The notes: generated from the sequence alone by a model not told the origin. A stretch of 64,000 bases of DNA from Limosilactobacillus reuteri (GCF_034259105.1 NZ_CP139478.1:327501-391500); one strand, 5' to 3'. Numbered from the stretch's first letter, positions 1-8,517 are shown. Made by a program: numbers and translations.

Positions 1-478
<478 letters not shown>

Positions 479-558
479 AGGAGCGGTAAGGTTTATTGGA
501 AGAGAATAGATAGGATTTAGTTTTGAGAGCACAAGCTCTCGTCCGAAGGGACAAAGAG

Positions 559-675
559 TGTGGTGATGATGGCTTGAAGGATACACCTGTACCCATGCCG
601 AACACAGAAGTTAAGCTTCAACACGCCGAAAGTAGTTGGGGGATCGCTCCCTGCGAGGATAGGACGTTGCCACGC
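559..675 (+). rRNA. 5S ribosomal RNA
   Basis: About 117 nt. The 5' strand TGTGGTGATGATGGC pairs with the 3' strand GTTGCCACGC to close helix I, and the conserved core CCCATGCCGAACACAGAAG lies at 592-610. It follows the 23S gene by about 80 nt and precedes tRNA-Asn by 5 nt, the usual 23S-5S-tRNA order of a Firmicute rrn operon. Ends are accurate to a base or two. Confidence 0.95.
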
Positions 676-680
676 GTTAT

Positions 681-753
681 TCCGGCATAGCTCAGTTGGT
701 AGAGCACCTGACTGTTAATCAGGTTGTCGTCAGTTCGAGTCTGACTGCCGGAG
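681..753 (+). tRNA. tRNA-Asn (GTT)
   Basis: 73 nt with a full cloverleaf. The acceptor strands TCCGGCA and TGCCGGA pair, the discriminator base is G, the anticodon loop CTGTTAATC carries GTT, and the T arm holds GTTCGAGTC. No CCA is encoded. It lies 5 nt after 5S rRNA and is probably cotranscribed with it. An identical copy lies at 1767-1839. Confidence 0.97.
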
Positions 754-760
754 TCGATGA

Positions 761-799
761 AGATGTTGACTGCCTTCGGTTAGTTAACATCTTTTTTTT
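761..799 (+). terminator. Rho-independent terminator after tRNA-Asn
   Basis: Stem AGATGTTGAC / GTTAACATCT with loop TGCCTTCGGTTA, followed by a run of T residues ending at 799. It probably ends the rrn transcript. tRNA-Thr begins on the very next base. Confidence 0.85.
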
Positions 800-872
800 G
801 CCAACTTAGCTCAGCTGGTAGAGCATCTCCCTCGTAAAGAGAAGGTCGGAGGTTCGACTCCTCTAGTTGGCA
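800..872 (+). tRNA. tRNA-Thr (CGT)
   Basis: 73 nt. The acceptor strands GCCAACT and AGTTGGC pair, the discriminator base is A, and the anticodon loop CTCGTAAAG carries CGT (Thr, codon ACG). The first base abuts the T-run of the preceding terminator, so its transcript must be read-through from the rrn operon; I see no separate promoter. Confidence 0.96.
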
Positions 873-898
873 TTATAAAGAGTTCATAACCAATTAGA

Positions 899-942
899 AG
901 TCTACAGAGTAAGTCGATAAAGCTTATTATGTAGGCTTTTTT
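899..942 (+). terminator. Rho-independent terminator after tRNA-Thr
   Basis: AGTCTACA pairs with TGTAGGCT (one G-T pair) around a long loop with an inner TAAG/CTTA helix, followed by TTTTTTG. It is the final terminator for the rRNA-tRNA transcript. Confidence 0.75.
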
Positions 943-983
943 GTATGCTTAAGAAGTTAAGTGAATTGTTCCGAAATTTTATG

Positions 984-1122
984 AATTATTATCCTAAACA
1001 CAATTTTAACCACACAAAAATAAAACACACACATTTTGTGTTTATTTAGAAATTAGAGAAGGTTCTGACCGTTGATATATCAACAGTTTGGTTTTAAATT
1101 GTGTTTTATGTGGATAATAATT
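984..1122 (+). other. Long imperfect inverted repeat, structured non-coding stretch
   Basis: AATTATTATCC (984-994) is repeated in reverse as GGATAATAATT (1112-1122). Pairing continues imperfectly inward through AAACACAATTTTAAC on the left and TTTAAATTGTGTTTTA on the right. The enclosed part holds a second hairpin (AAATAAAACACA... TGTGTTTATTT, 1017-1048) and the palindrome GTTGATATATCAAC (1071-1084). No coding frame explains it. A terminator follows at 1129-1157. It could be a small RNA or a MITE-like remnant. I see no strong promoter: TTGTTC (966-971) and TTATCC (989-994) are poor matches. Confidence 0.5.
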
Positions 1123-1128
1123 AATAAG

Positions 1129-1157
1129 AACCTCCCTTAAAATAGGGAGGCTTTTTT
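1129..1157 (+). terminator. Rho-independent terminator
   Basis: CCTCCCT / AGGGAGG stem with loop TAAAAT, then CTTTTTTG on the plus strand. No plus-strand gene precedes it except the structured stretch at 984-1122 and the tRNAs, so it suggests transcription of the structured stretch. The T-run is on the wrong side to serve the converging XRE gene. Confidence 0.8.
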
Positions 1158-1204
1158 GTATCCGGTATGAGTATTAACTCACCGAGAAGATGTTTAATAT
1201 CGAT

Positions 1205-1537
1205 TTATTCGATTCTGGCATTTAATATTGTGATGATTCCTTTACAAATTTCTTCGCGTTGCGTCTGTGAGTAACTGGCTAATATTTCATCTAACTGAAT
1301 TTCGTACGGACCTTTAGTATAAGAGTGTTCTCCATCGATACCGTTTAGTAGCTCTTCCATACTGATTTTAAGAGCATTTGCTAGATGTTGAAGTGTTTCT
1401 GCAGATACAGTACGGCTTGCTCCACGTTCAAGTTTTGATAAGAAATTAACACTTATTTTAGCTTTTTCAGCCAGTTTTTCTTGTGTTAAATGCAATACAT
1501 GACGATGATTAACAATGTTTTGACTTAAGTTATTCAT
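1205..1537 (-). CDS. XRE-family helix-turn-helix transcriptional regulator
   Basis: 110 aa. Residues about 5-62 form a Cro/CI-type HTH: NIVNHRHVLHLTQEKLAEKA gives the first helices, VNFLSKLERG the recognition region, and TLQHLANALKISMEELLNG the closing helices. The C-terminal 45 residues have no recognised domain. The start ATG (complement of 1535-1537) is preceded by AAAGGA about 8-9 nt upstream. The gene stands alone between two tRNA blocks with no partner, so the target is unknown. Isolated small XRE proteins near tRNA genes are often left over from integrated elements, but no integrase or other phage gene is visible here. Confidence 0.85.
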   Translation of the reverse strand: MNNLSQNIVNHRHVLHLTQEKLAEKAKISVNFLSKLERGASRTVSAETLQHLANALKISMEELLNGIDGEHSYTKGPYEIQLDEILASYSQTQREEICKGIITILNARIE

Positions 1538-1720
1538 ATTGTCTTTAAATTCCTTTTAGTTAATTATGATTCTCTTTTCGTACTTTCACTTATTAATATA
1601 CTGGTTGAAGTATCAAGAATTGGTGATAAGTTTAACCGAGTAGTCGAACTAACATCGTTTGAATCACCATCCTTAACAAACTCATACCTGAAAATATTTC
1701 TAGACAAATTTTAAATTAAC

Positions 1721-1749
1721 TTGACGGGTATAACGAGATAATATATAAT
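1721..1749 (+). promoter_or_regulatory. Promoter for the second tRNA-Asn
   Basis: TTGACG (1721-1726), 17-nt spacer, TATAAT (1744-1749), 17 nt before the tRNA 5' end. This is a near-consensus sigma-A promoter, so the second tRNA-Asn copy has its own transcription unit. Confidence 0.85.
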
Positions 1750-1766
1750 TATATCCATTGAGTTAT

Positions 1767-1839
1767 TCCGGCATAGCTCAGTTGGTAGAGCACCTGACTG
1801 TTAATCAGGTTGTCGTCAGTTCGAGTCTGACTGCCGGAG
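1767..1839 (+). tRNA. tRNA-Asn (GTT), second copy
   Basis: Identical in all 73 bases to 681-753. The identity extends to the flanks (GTTAT before, TCGAT after), so the copy arose by duplication that took flanking DNA along. It has its own promoter and terminator. Confidence 0.97.
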
Positions 1840-1846
1840 TCGATAA

Positions 1847-1879
1847 AGATGTTAGCTGTTTGGCTAGCATCTTTTTTTT
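1847..1879 (+). terminator. Rho-independent terminator after second tRNA-Asn
   Basis: AGATGTTAGC / GCTAGCATCT with a short loop and a run of T residues ending in A at 1879-1880. The group II intron starts at 1881, directly behind the T-run. Confidence 0.85.
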
Positions 1880-1880
1880 A

Positions 1881-3790
1881 GTGCGCCCGGCATGGGTATT
1901 AGCTAGGTGGTGAAAGTCCGCTATGGGCCGTAGTAGTCGGAACCATGAGCTGAGGACAAGGGTGTCCACCGTGAGGTGGAATCTGAAGGAAGTCTAAGGC
2001 AAAGTACTGCATCGATGAACAAGAAGTAGCTATAAGGCTGAAATTAACTGGATAAGGCTGCTAGACAAGTTGAAGTCCAATACTACTCGAAGTTGGTCTC
2101 AGTAAAGCTAACGATGACATGGTACGAAAGCTAATATTCTTACCCGGGGAGATCTGGCCTACACGTTTCCGACAAGAGGAATAAGTTTAATTTCCACAGA
2201 AACAAGCGGTGCAGTGATGCAGTGTTGAGTAAGCCAGAAGTCAGCCGAGGTCATAGTAGTTTGAATAATCAGATGAAGGACTGAACGACAATAACTTGTA
2301 ACTTATATCGGAGGTGTAATCAGGTGCGACAATCGCAGAAAACAGAACAACAAGCTGACCGCTTGTCGAGGATAGGTTTGGAAAACCGAAAGTACACAAG
2401 GGCGCGTAGTACCGGTTATGGTGAAGGTAAAGGTATGAGTGTCACTATCCAAGACCTGGTCTTGGATCGCAATAACCTTAATCAGGCTTATTTGCGAGTT
2501 AAGAGAAATAAAGGAGCAGCAGGCGTTGACGATATGACAGTCAATGACCTTCTGCCATATCTCAGAGAAAATAAGACGGAACTGATCGCTAGTTTGCGTG
2601 AGGGCAAGTATAAACCAGCTCCAGTCAAACGGGTAGAAATTCCGAAGCCTAATGGTGGAGTAAGAAGACTTGGAATACCAACGGTGGTGGACCGAATGGT
2701 TCAACAAGCTGTAGCCCAAATTCTTACGCCTATCTTTGAGCGTATTTTCTCTGATAATAGCTTTGGCTTCCGTCCCCACCGTGGGGCCCATGACGCTATT
2801 TCAAAAGTAGTAGATCTTTATAATCAAGGTTATCGAAGAGTTGTCGACTTAGACCTAAAAGCCTATTTTGATAACGTTAATCATGACTTGATGATTAAGT
2901 ATCTCCAACAATATATTGATGACCCATGGACACTAAGACTCATTCGTAAGTTTCTAACTAGCGGAGTCTTAGACCATGGGCTTTTCGCTAAGAGTGAAAA
3001 AGGAACCCCACAAGGAGGGCCATTGTCACCACTACTGGCGAACATCTATCTAAATGAGTTGGACGAAGAGTTGACTAGACGTGGTCACCACTTTGTGCGC
3101 TATGCGGATGATTGTAACATCTATGTTAAAAGTCAACGAGCCGGAGAACGAGTAATGCGAAGCATTACCCAGTTTCTAGAAAAGCGCTTGAAAGTTAAAG
3201 TGAACCCAGATAAAACCAAAGTCGGTAGCCCGCTACGGTTGAAGTTTCTTGGCTTTTCGTTGGGTGTAGACCACAATGGGGCCTACGCCCGTCCAGCTAA
3301 ACAATCGCAACAACGAGTAAAGAAAGCACTGAAGTTATTAACTAAACGTAATCGTGGAATATCTCTGACAAGAATGTTTGAAGAAATTCATCGAAAAATG
3401 CGTGGGTGGCTTCAGTACTACTCAATTGGGAAACTAACTAACTTTATTCAACGCCTTGACAAGTGGTTGAGGGTCCGAATAAGGCAGTATATTTGGAAGC
3501 AATGGAAAAAGTTTAAAACTAAGGTAACTAACTTACAGAAGTTGGGGCTGCCCCAGCATGATGCATATGTCTTCGCTAGTACCCGAAAGGGCTACTGGCG
3601 AACTGCACATAGTAAGACCTTGAGCTATTCTCTAACTAATAGAAAACTGGAACAACTCGGACTTATGAATATGTCCAAGACGCTCCAGTCAATTCAATGT
3701 GATTAAGTTGTCGAACCGCCGTATACGGAACCGTACGTACGGTGGTGTGAGAGGTCGATAATTGAACTAATCAATTATCTCCTACTCGAT
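1881..3790 (+). mobile_element. Group II intron, copy 1 (probably class IIC)
   Basis: 1910 bp. It starts with the group II 5' consensus-like GTGCGCC and ends with the domain V/VI region: domain V at about 3712-3755 (ACCGCCGTATACGG, then CCGTACGTACGGTGG), domain VI GATAATTGA / TCAATTATC, final bases CTACTCGAT. A second copy at 49481-51390 has exactly the same length and fixes both ends, because the flanking DNA differs on each side. I see four base differences between the copies. The short length, the encoded RT without an endonuclease domain and the position right after a tRNA terminator agree with class IIC introns. It is in the sense direction of the tRNA but beyond its terminator, so it should not affect tRNA-Asn. 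Confidence 0.93.
2324..3706 (+). CDS. ltrA: Group II intron reverse transcriptase/maturase
   Basis: 460 aa from GTG at 2324, with GGAGGTG 7 nt upstream. RT motifs in order: GVDDMTVNDL (about 68), RRLGIPTVVDRMVQQA (114), FGFRPHRGAHDAI (148), DLDLKAYFDNVNHD (175), GTPQGGPLSPLLANIYL (227), the catalytic YADD (260-263), and KFLGFSLG in the thumb approach. A maturase (X) domain follows (RGWLQYYSIGKL region). The protein ends without an HNH endonuclease, as in class IIC/ORF-class C enzymes. It should assist splicing of its host intron and reverse-transcribe it at new sites. The copy at 49924 is identical in amino acids. Confidence 0.95.
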   Translation: MRQSQKTEQQADRLSRIGLENRKYTRARSTGYGEGKGMSVTIQDLVLDRNNLNQAYLRVKRNKGAAGVDDMTVNDLLPYLRENKTELIASLREGKYKPAPVKRVEIPKPNGGVRRLGIPTVVDRMVQQAVAQILTPIFERIFSDNSFGFRPHRGAHDAISKVVDLYNQGYRRVVDLDLKAYFDNVNHDLMIKYLQQYIDDPWTLRLIRKFLTSGVLDHGLFAKSEKGTPQGGPLSPLLANIYLNELDEELTRRGHHFVRYADDCNIYVKSQRAGERVMRSITQFLEKRLKVKVNPDKTKVGSPLRLKFLGFSLGVDHNGAYARPAKQSQQRVKKALKLLTKRNRGISLTRMFEEIHRKMRGWLQYYSIGKLTNFIQRLDKWLRVRIRQYIWKQWKKFKTKVTNLQKLGLPQHDAYVFASTRKGYWRTAHSKTLSYSLTNRKLEQLGLMNMSKTLQSIQCD

Positions 3791-3872
3791 TGCCTTCTAA
3801 ATATCTTTTTAATAGTCTAAATTGCATATCTCCAGTTTTCAACGATAGATTATTAGTTTTTATATCCCGAAA

Positions 3873-4931
3873 TGTCAATTTAAGTTAGAAAGAAAATAGT
3901 TGCTCATCAGTGACGTAAGACATGAATACTTCATATGGAGTTCGATAGCCTAGTGATTTACGGGGCAGGTTATTTCGCTTACTCATCAGTTGGGTTACCA
4001 ATTCATCAGGAAGATTGCGGAAATCTAGCTGTTTCGTTAAGCCATCCCGGCGTAAAAGACCGTTGTTGTTTTCGTTCAGCCCTCGTTGATTGGGAGCACC
4101 AACTTCGGCAAAGTAAGTGTGAAGGTCAAATTGATTGGCAATCTCGCGCCAGCCGGCGAATTCTTTTCCGTTGTCAAAGGTAATCGATTTGAAGAAGTGC
4201 CGCGGGAATTTCCGAAGCCACTGACTTAAGTGTTGGTTAATCGCATCAGCCGTCTTTTCGTGCACATTGAGTACAATTTCGACCTTCGATTGGCGTTCGG
4301 TCAGGGTCATTACCGCCCCTTGGTGCTTTTTGCCTTGGACGGTATCAGCTTCAAGGTGCCCAAATTCAGTGGCATAGTGCGGAAAGTCCTTGGCACGCTC
4401 GTGAATACTTCGCCCCAATTGGCCAGCCTTCCCACGGCGCTCGACATAGCCATTCGGGTGCCGCTTACCTCGCATCGGCAAGGAACGGACATCGAAGCCG
4501 AACTGGCCACGTTCAAACATCCGGTAAAGAGTTCGCCGGTTACAACTAATTGGGCGCTCAGCGCGCCCAATAATGGTATCAGGCGTCCACCACTGGGCAA
4601 TTTTGTCGTTGATATAAGTGAGTTCAGCCAGTGACAACTGAGTAAGTTTTCGGCCACAACGTTGCTTATTGCGCATATAGTGATCTTGATAATCAGCAAT
4701 TGAGGCACCGGTTTCCAGGTAACGATAAACGCGATAAACGGTTTCGGCGCAACGGTTGATCATTTGGGCCACTCGGTACGCTTTAAGCTTTTGCACGAAA
4801 GAATGGGCGATGATTGTCAGCTCGTTTGTGGTAAGATGGGTGTAAGTCATTTGTGGTTTCCTTTCTTTTGTTTAGGGGTATTCAAAAGTCTACCACAAAT
4901 GGCTTTTCTATTTTTCTAACTTAATTTTACA
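3873..4931 (-). mobile_element. IS30-family insertion sequence
   Basis: About 1059 bp. The ends are imperfect inverted repeats: TGTCAATTTAAGTTAGAAA on the left and, read on the other strand, TGTAAAATTAAGTTAGAAA on the right. Flanks are CCGAAA and AACGGC, so a 2-bp AA duplication is possible. The same ends are carried by the IS30 element at 52542-53603. The site hit is non-coding DNA between the intron and the lipoprotein gene. The element is visibly richer in G+C than its surroundings, which suggests recent arrival from another lineage. Confidence 0.85.
3885..4850 (-). CDS. IS30-family transposase
   Basis: 321 aa, full length. N-terminal HTH region (LTTNELTIIAHSFVQKLKAYRVAQMI, then CAETVYRVYRYL), then an RNase H-like DDE domain: D in GHLEADTVQG, D in ITFDNGKEFAG, E in QRGLNENNNGLLRR. 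It catalyses cut/copy transposition of its own element. Similar in sequence, but clearly not identical, to the transposase at 52623-53591, which shares the terminal repeats. Appears intact. Confidence 0.95.
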   Translation of the reverse strand: MTYTHLTTNELTIIAHSFVQKLKAYRVAQMINRCAETVYRVYRYLETGASIADYQDHYMRNKQRCGRKLTQLSLAELTYINDKIAQWWTPDTIIGRAERPISCNRRTLYRMFERGQFGFDVRSLPMRGKRHPNGYVERRGKAGQLGRSIHERAKDFPHYATEFGHLEADTVQGKKHQGAVMTLTERQSKVEIVLNVHEKTADAINQHLSQWLRKFPRHFFKSITFDNGKEFAGWREIANQFDLHTYFAEVGAPNQRGLNENNNGLLRRDGLTKQLDFRNLPDELVTQLMSKRNNLPRKSLGYRTPYEVFMSYVTDEQLFSF

Positions 4932-5028
4932 AACGGCGTATCAAAAAAATTGTAGAAGTTTTAACATGAGAATATACTAAAACTGTAACTAGTTTCATAT
5001 GTAGTTTAGGAGAATGGAGGTATTTATA

Positions 5029-5725
5029 ATGCGATTTAGTAAAGCGATCCTTGTTGCAACGAGCAGCAATTGGGCTATGTACAAGTGGCTGTAGTAGTTC
5101 TAGTACGAGTTCTAACAGTAGCAGGAGCAGTAGTGCCCAAGTCTCATCAGCAAAAAAAGAGGAGTCACATATTGTGGGTTCGTATCGTGATGATGCCGAT
5201 GGAGCTGCTATTACCCTTAATTCAGATGGAACTGGAACATATGTAATGGCAAATCCGACGCAGGCTGATATTCATGATCAATTGACCTGGAAAAAGGAAA
5301 AAAATAATTACATCATTAACTTAAACGATAGTAATTATGATACGCCAATTGATGCGCGGCTAAATGAAGATAATTTGAGCCTTGTAGGTAACGATGAATG
5401 GCCTAATCAGTCATTTAAACGAGTTCATGGGGACTTTGACGTTGATAATTTCTTAAAAGAACAACATGCGAAAACTAACAGTTCTACAACTAAGGATACT
5501 CATTCTAAGGAATCATCGACTCATGCCCGCGCAACACTTAAAAAGTGGGCGAGTGAACACCACAAAGACACCAGCAAGATTGATAATTTGAAGGCTACGA
5601 CTGACCTATCTGAGCCAGATGAAGGGTGGGCCTTTGTTGACGATAACGGAACTGAATATGCCATCGTTCGAAATGGAAAAGTTTACCCACGTCCGGTTAT
5701 TGATGGTGATACGTCATCTAATTAA
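5029..5725 (+). pseudogene. Putative surface lipoprotein, signal peptide frame-disrupted
   Basis: A good ribosome-binding site (GGAGAATGGAGG, 5009-5020) precedes ATG 5029, which reads MRFSKAILVATS and then stops at a TAG near 5094. From about 5060 the next frame reads AAIGLCTSGCSSSS and stays open for 220 residues. Joining the two frames gives a typical lipoprotein signal: charged start, hydrophobic core, then SGC as lipobox and a Ser-rich linker. A loss of 2 nt or gain of 1 nt around 5058-5068 explains the break. The mature part has a small beta-rich segment (HIVGSYRDDADGAAITL) and a C-terminal piece with DEGWAFVDDNGTEYAIV; I do not recognise the family. TTG 5051 could start the long frame but would leave too short a signal peptide. 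A sequencing error is possible. Confidence 0.6.
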
Positions 5726-5807
5726 TAATCTTAGCGACAAACTTAATAAAATAAACAATTATAGCTCATACATGCGTTTGCGTTCTCATCAAAAACTTAT
5801 TTTTCAA

Positions 5808-5836
5808 TTGACGATGTTTTGAAACACGTTTATAAT
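5808..5836 (+). promoter_or_regulatory. Promoter upstream of dtpT
   Basis: TTGACG (5808-5813), 17-nt spacer, TATAAT (5831-5836). Transcription would begin near 5843, leaving a 5' leader of about 95 nt before dtpT. Confidence 0.85.
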
Positions 5837-5870
5837 AGTACTATTCTGAATTTTATTGTTAAAGTTTTTT

Positions 5871-5900
5871 AATGTTTAGAATACGTATTCAATTAACATT
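5871..5900 (+). promoter_or_regulatory. Palindrome in the dtpT leader
   Basis: AATGTT-TA-GAATACGTATTC-AATT-AACATT. The core GAATACGTATTC is a perfect 12-bp palindrome and the outer six bases pair too. It sits in the transcribed leader, about 30 nt after the predicted start and 25 nt before the ribosome-binding site. It could be a repressor operator or an RNA hairpin. The regulator is not known. Confidence 0.5.
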
Positions 5901-5937
5901 GTGCTAATTGAAAAGTGAAATTATTTGGAGGAATTGT

Positions 5938-7437
5938 ATGAGTAAACAAAAGAATTTGGATACCTCCTTCTTTGGACAACCGCGTGGATTGTCGACATTG
6001 TTCTTCACTGAAATGTGGGAACGGTTTAGTTACTACGGAATGCGGGCTATCCTTCTATTCTATATGTACTACGCTGTTACCAAGGGTGGTTTGGGTATGG
6101 ACCAAGCTACCGCAGCATCAATTATGTCAATTTATGGTTCATTAGTTTACCTGGCCAGTGTTGTCGGGGGATGGTTATCTGACCGTGTATGGGGATCACG
6201 GCGAACGGTCTTCATCGGTGGTGTCCTTATTATGTTTGGACATATCGCTCTGTCATTGCCATTTGGTGTGTCAGCACTTTATGTATCAATCGCTTTGATT
6301 GTTATTGGTACCGGGTTATTGAAGCCAAATGTTTCAGAAATGGTTGGGGGCTTATACAGTCCCGAAGATCGTCGTCGAGACTCTGGTTTTAGTATATTTG
6401 TCTTTGGGATTAACTTAGGGGCCGCTGTTGCTCCTTGGGCTGTCCCTTGGGCTGCTAATGGTTTTGGCCTAAACCTTTTCCATGGTGAAATGAACTTCCA
6501 CGCTGGTTTCTCACTAGCTGCTATCGGAATGTTCTTTGGGTTAGTACAATATGTAGTTGACGGTCGGAAGTATCTTTCAAAAGATAGCTTGTATCCTGAT
6601 GATCCGATCGATAAGGAAAGTTTACGTCCAGTAATTATTTGGTCAATTGTTGGTGTTATTGCATTAGTGATCATTCTTGGATTGCTTGCTGCAATGGGTC
6701 AATTAAACATCAATAATATCATTACAATCATTACAGTTATTGCTATTGCTTTACCAATCTACTACTTTGTAATGATGTTGAATTCCAAGAAGGTTACAAA
6801 AGATGAAAAGTCACGGGTTGTTGCTTACATTCCACTTTTCATTGCTGCTGCTATCTTCTGGGCAATTGAAGAATCAGGTTCAGTTGTTTTAGCCCTCTTC
6901 GCTGAACAACGGACTATTTTACACATTGGTGGCTGGCACTTTGCTGCTGCTAACTTCCAGACATTGAACCCATTATTCATTATGATCCTAACACCATTTT
7001 TCGTTGCACTTTGGGATCACTGGAAAAAACAACCAAGTGCTCCTGGTAAGTTTGCTGCTGGGTTAGTAATTGCAGGTCTTTCATATGTTTGGATGGCACT
7101 TCCAGCAATGATTCACGGTACAACCGCTGGACGGGTTAGCCCATTCTGGTTAGTTGGTTCATGGTTCATTGTTGAAATCGCCGAAATGTTAATTTCACCA
7201 ATTGGTCTTTCAGTAACTACTAAACTTGCACCAAAAGCATTTAAGTCTCAAATGATGAGTATGTGGTTCTTGGCGGATGCTGCTGGACAAGCGGTTAACG
7301 CCCAGGTTGTTAAGTACTACTCATTAGCTACAGAAGTTCCATACTTCTTAATTATCGGGGCAGTAAGTATCGTCTTCGGATTGATCCTTTGCTTATTCGT
7401 TAAGAAGATTCATGGCTTAATGGATGGTGTAGACTAA
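5938..7437 (+). CDS. dtpT: Proton-dependent di-/tripeptide transporter (POT/PTR family)
   Basis: 499 aa from ATG 5938; GGAGG at 5927-5931 decides the start. The N-terminal signature TEMWERFSYYGMRA (about residues 24-37) contains the ExxER motif used for proton coupling in POT carriers, and GWLSDRVWGSRRT is the loop 2-3 motif of the major facilitator fold. About 14 hydrophobic segments run through the protein. It imports di- and tripeptides with protons across the cytoplasmic membrane, an important nitrogen source for amino-acid auxotrophic lactobacilli. It is a single-gene unit with its own promoter, leader palindrome and terminator. Closest known relatives by pattern are lactococcal DtpT. 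Confidence 0.93.
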   Translation: MSKQKNLDTSFFGQPRGLSTLFFTEMWERFSYYGMRAILLFYMYYAVTKGGLGMDQATAASIMSIYGSLVYLASVVGGWLSDRVWGSRRTVFIGGVLIMFGHIALSLPFGVSALYVSIALIVIGTGLLKPNVSEMVGGLYSPEDRRRDSGFSIFVFGINLGAAVAPWAVPWAANGFGLNLFHGEMNFHAGFSLAAIGMFFGLVQYVVDGRKYLSKDSLYPDDPIDKESLRPVIIWSIVGVIALVIILGLLAAMGQLNINNIITIITVIAIALPIYYFVMMLNSKKVTKDEKSRVVAYIPLFIAAAIFWAIEESGSVVLALFAEQRTILHIGGWHFAAANFQTLNPLFIMILTPFFVALWDHWKKQPSAPGKFAAGLVIAGLSYVWMALPAMIHGTTAGRVSPFWLVGSWFIVEIAEMLISPIGLSVTTKLAPKAFKSQMMSMWFLADAAGQAVNAQVVKYYSLATEVPYFLIIGAVSIVFGLILCLFVKKIHGLMDGVD

Positions 7438-7448
7438 AAATTATATTA

Positions 7449-7481
7449 AGAGATCGAGAATAATTCTTGGTCTCTTTTTTT
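7449..7481 (+). terminator. Rho-independent terminator after dtpT
   Basis: AGAGATC / GGTCTCT stem with a 14-nt loop, then seven T residues. Confidence 0.85.
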
Positions 7482-7493
7482 ATGAGGTGAGTT

Positions 7494-8324
7494 ATGAAAA
7501 TCGCAGTAAGCAGTGACCTTCATTTAGATTTAAATCATGCTGATGTTGCAGAAATTATTACTCAACAGGCGCATTATTTAACCCGTCAAGAAATTGATCA
7601 TTACTTTTTTGTGGGGGATTCCTTTAATGATTTTGCGCAAACCAGCGTATATTTTGCGGAACTACAATTGCAATTGCCTATCACAAAGGTCCATTATCTT
7701 GCCGGTAACCACGATATGTTAAAAGGGGTCACTTATGAGCAATTAGAAAATTTGGATGATGATCTATATTTTCATAACCGATTTATCGATATTCCCCAAA
7801 CAAACTGGCGGATTATCGGTAACAATGGTTGGTATGATTATTCGTTTTCAACGTATGAAAGTAATGTAAAAGGGGTCGCAAAATGGAAGCGGGCATATTG
7901 GGTGGATCGTCCAATTATGCAGCCAATGAATGATCCAGAACGAATGGCGATTGTTTTACACCAAGTTGAAGAAAACCTAAAACAGGCTCGCAATCAACAA
8001 AAACAGGTTATCTTTATGACCCACTTCGCACCGATTAGAGAAGCTCTCCCGCATCCAATTATTGAGTCAGCACGGCGGCAGCGGATGTGGGAGATGACGA
8101 CAGCAATGTTGGGTAGTAGACACTTAGGAGCATTACTCGCTAAATTCCCGGAAGTAAAAGCAGTTTTCTATGGGCATCTTCATTATGCTCAATCATTAAT
8201 TACTGTTGGAAATATTGAATACCGTAATCAAGCAGTTGGCGTAAGACACAAAAATAGTGAGAACTGGAAGGGGAAGAGCCTATTAGATCAATGGATTAGC
8301 TGCCTTTATACTAAAAAAATCTAG
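7494..8324 (+). CDS. Metallophosphoesterase (calcineurin-like)
   Basis: 276 aa; GAGGTGA lies just upstream of ATG 7494. Metal-ligand motifs are in the expected order: SDLHLD (D8, H10), VGDSFND (D42), AGNHDML (N72, H73), MTHFAP and YGHLHYA (histidines in the C-terminal third). These fit a binuclear metal centre that hydrolyses phosphoester bonds. The substrate cannot be read from sequence; relatives include nucleases and cyclic-nucleotide or sugar phosphatases. It starts 12 nt after the dtpT terminator, so expression is probably from read-through or a promoter within the terminator region. Confidence 0.88.
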   Translation: MKIAVSSDLHLDLNHADVAEIITQQAHYLTRQEIDHYFFVGDSFNDFAQTSVYFAELQLQLPITKVHYLAGNHDMLKGVTYEQLENLDDDLYFHNRFIDIPQTNWRIIGNNGWYDYSFSTYESNVKGVAKWKRAYWVDRPIMQPMNDPERMAIVLHQVEENLKQARNQQKQVIFMTHFAPIREALPHPIIESARRQRMWEMTTAMLGSRHLGALLAKFPEVKAVFYGHLHYAQSLITVGNIEYRNQAVGVRHKNSENWKGKSLLDQWISCLYTKKI

Positions 8325-8351
8325 TTTTTTCAAAAAAATAAGAAAAAACAC

Positions 8352-8380
8352 TTGCAATGAGGTTGGAAATTAGGTATTAT
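8352..8380 (+). promoter_or_regulatory. Promoter for tRNA-Tyr/tRNA-Gln
   Basis: TTGCAA (8352-8357), 17-nt spacer, TATTAT (8375-8380). It lies 44 nt before the tRNA-Tyr 5' end. Confidence 0.75.
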
Positions 8381-8424
8381 AATAAACGTTGATTGATACG
8401 AAATATTTAATCAAGCAACTTCTT

Positions 8425-8507
8425 GGAGGAGTAGCGAAGTCTGGTTAAACGCGACGGTCTGTAAAACCGTTCCTTCGGGTTCGGCGGTTCGAATCCACCC
8501 TCCTCCA
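8425..8507 (+). tRNA. tRNA-Tyr (GTA)
   Basis: 83 nt, class II with a long variable arm (CCGTTCCTTCGGGTTCGG region). Acceptor strands GGAGGAG / CTCCTCC, discriminator A, anticodon GTA in CTGTAAAAC. Confidence 0.96.
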
Positions 8508-8517
8508 TCTTTATTAT

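Noticed and set aside
2303..2791. 162-codon minus-strand frame, repeated at 49903-50391
   Set aside because: Both are antisense shadows of the intron RT gene and appear twice only because the intron does.
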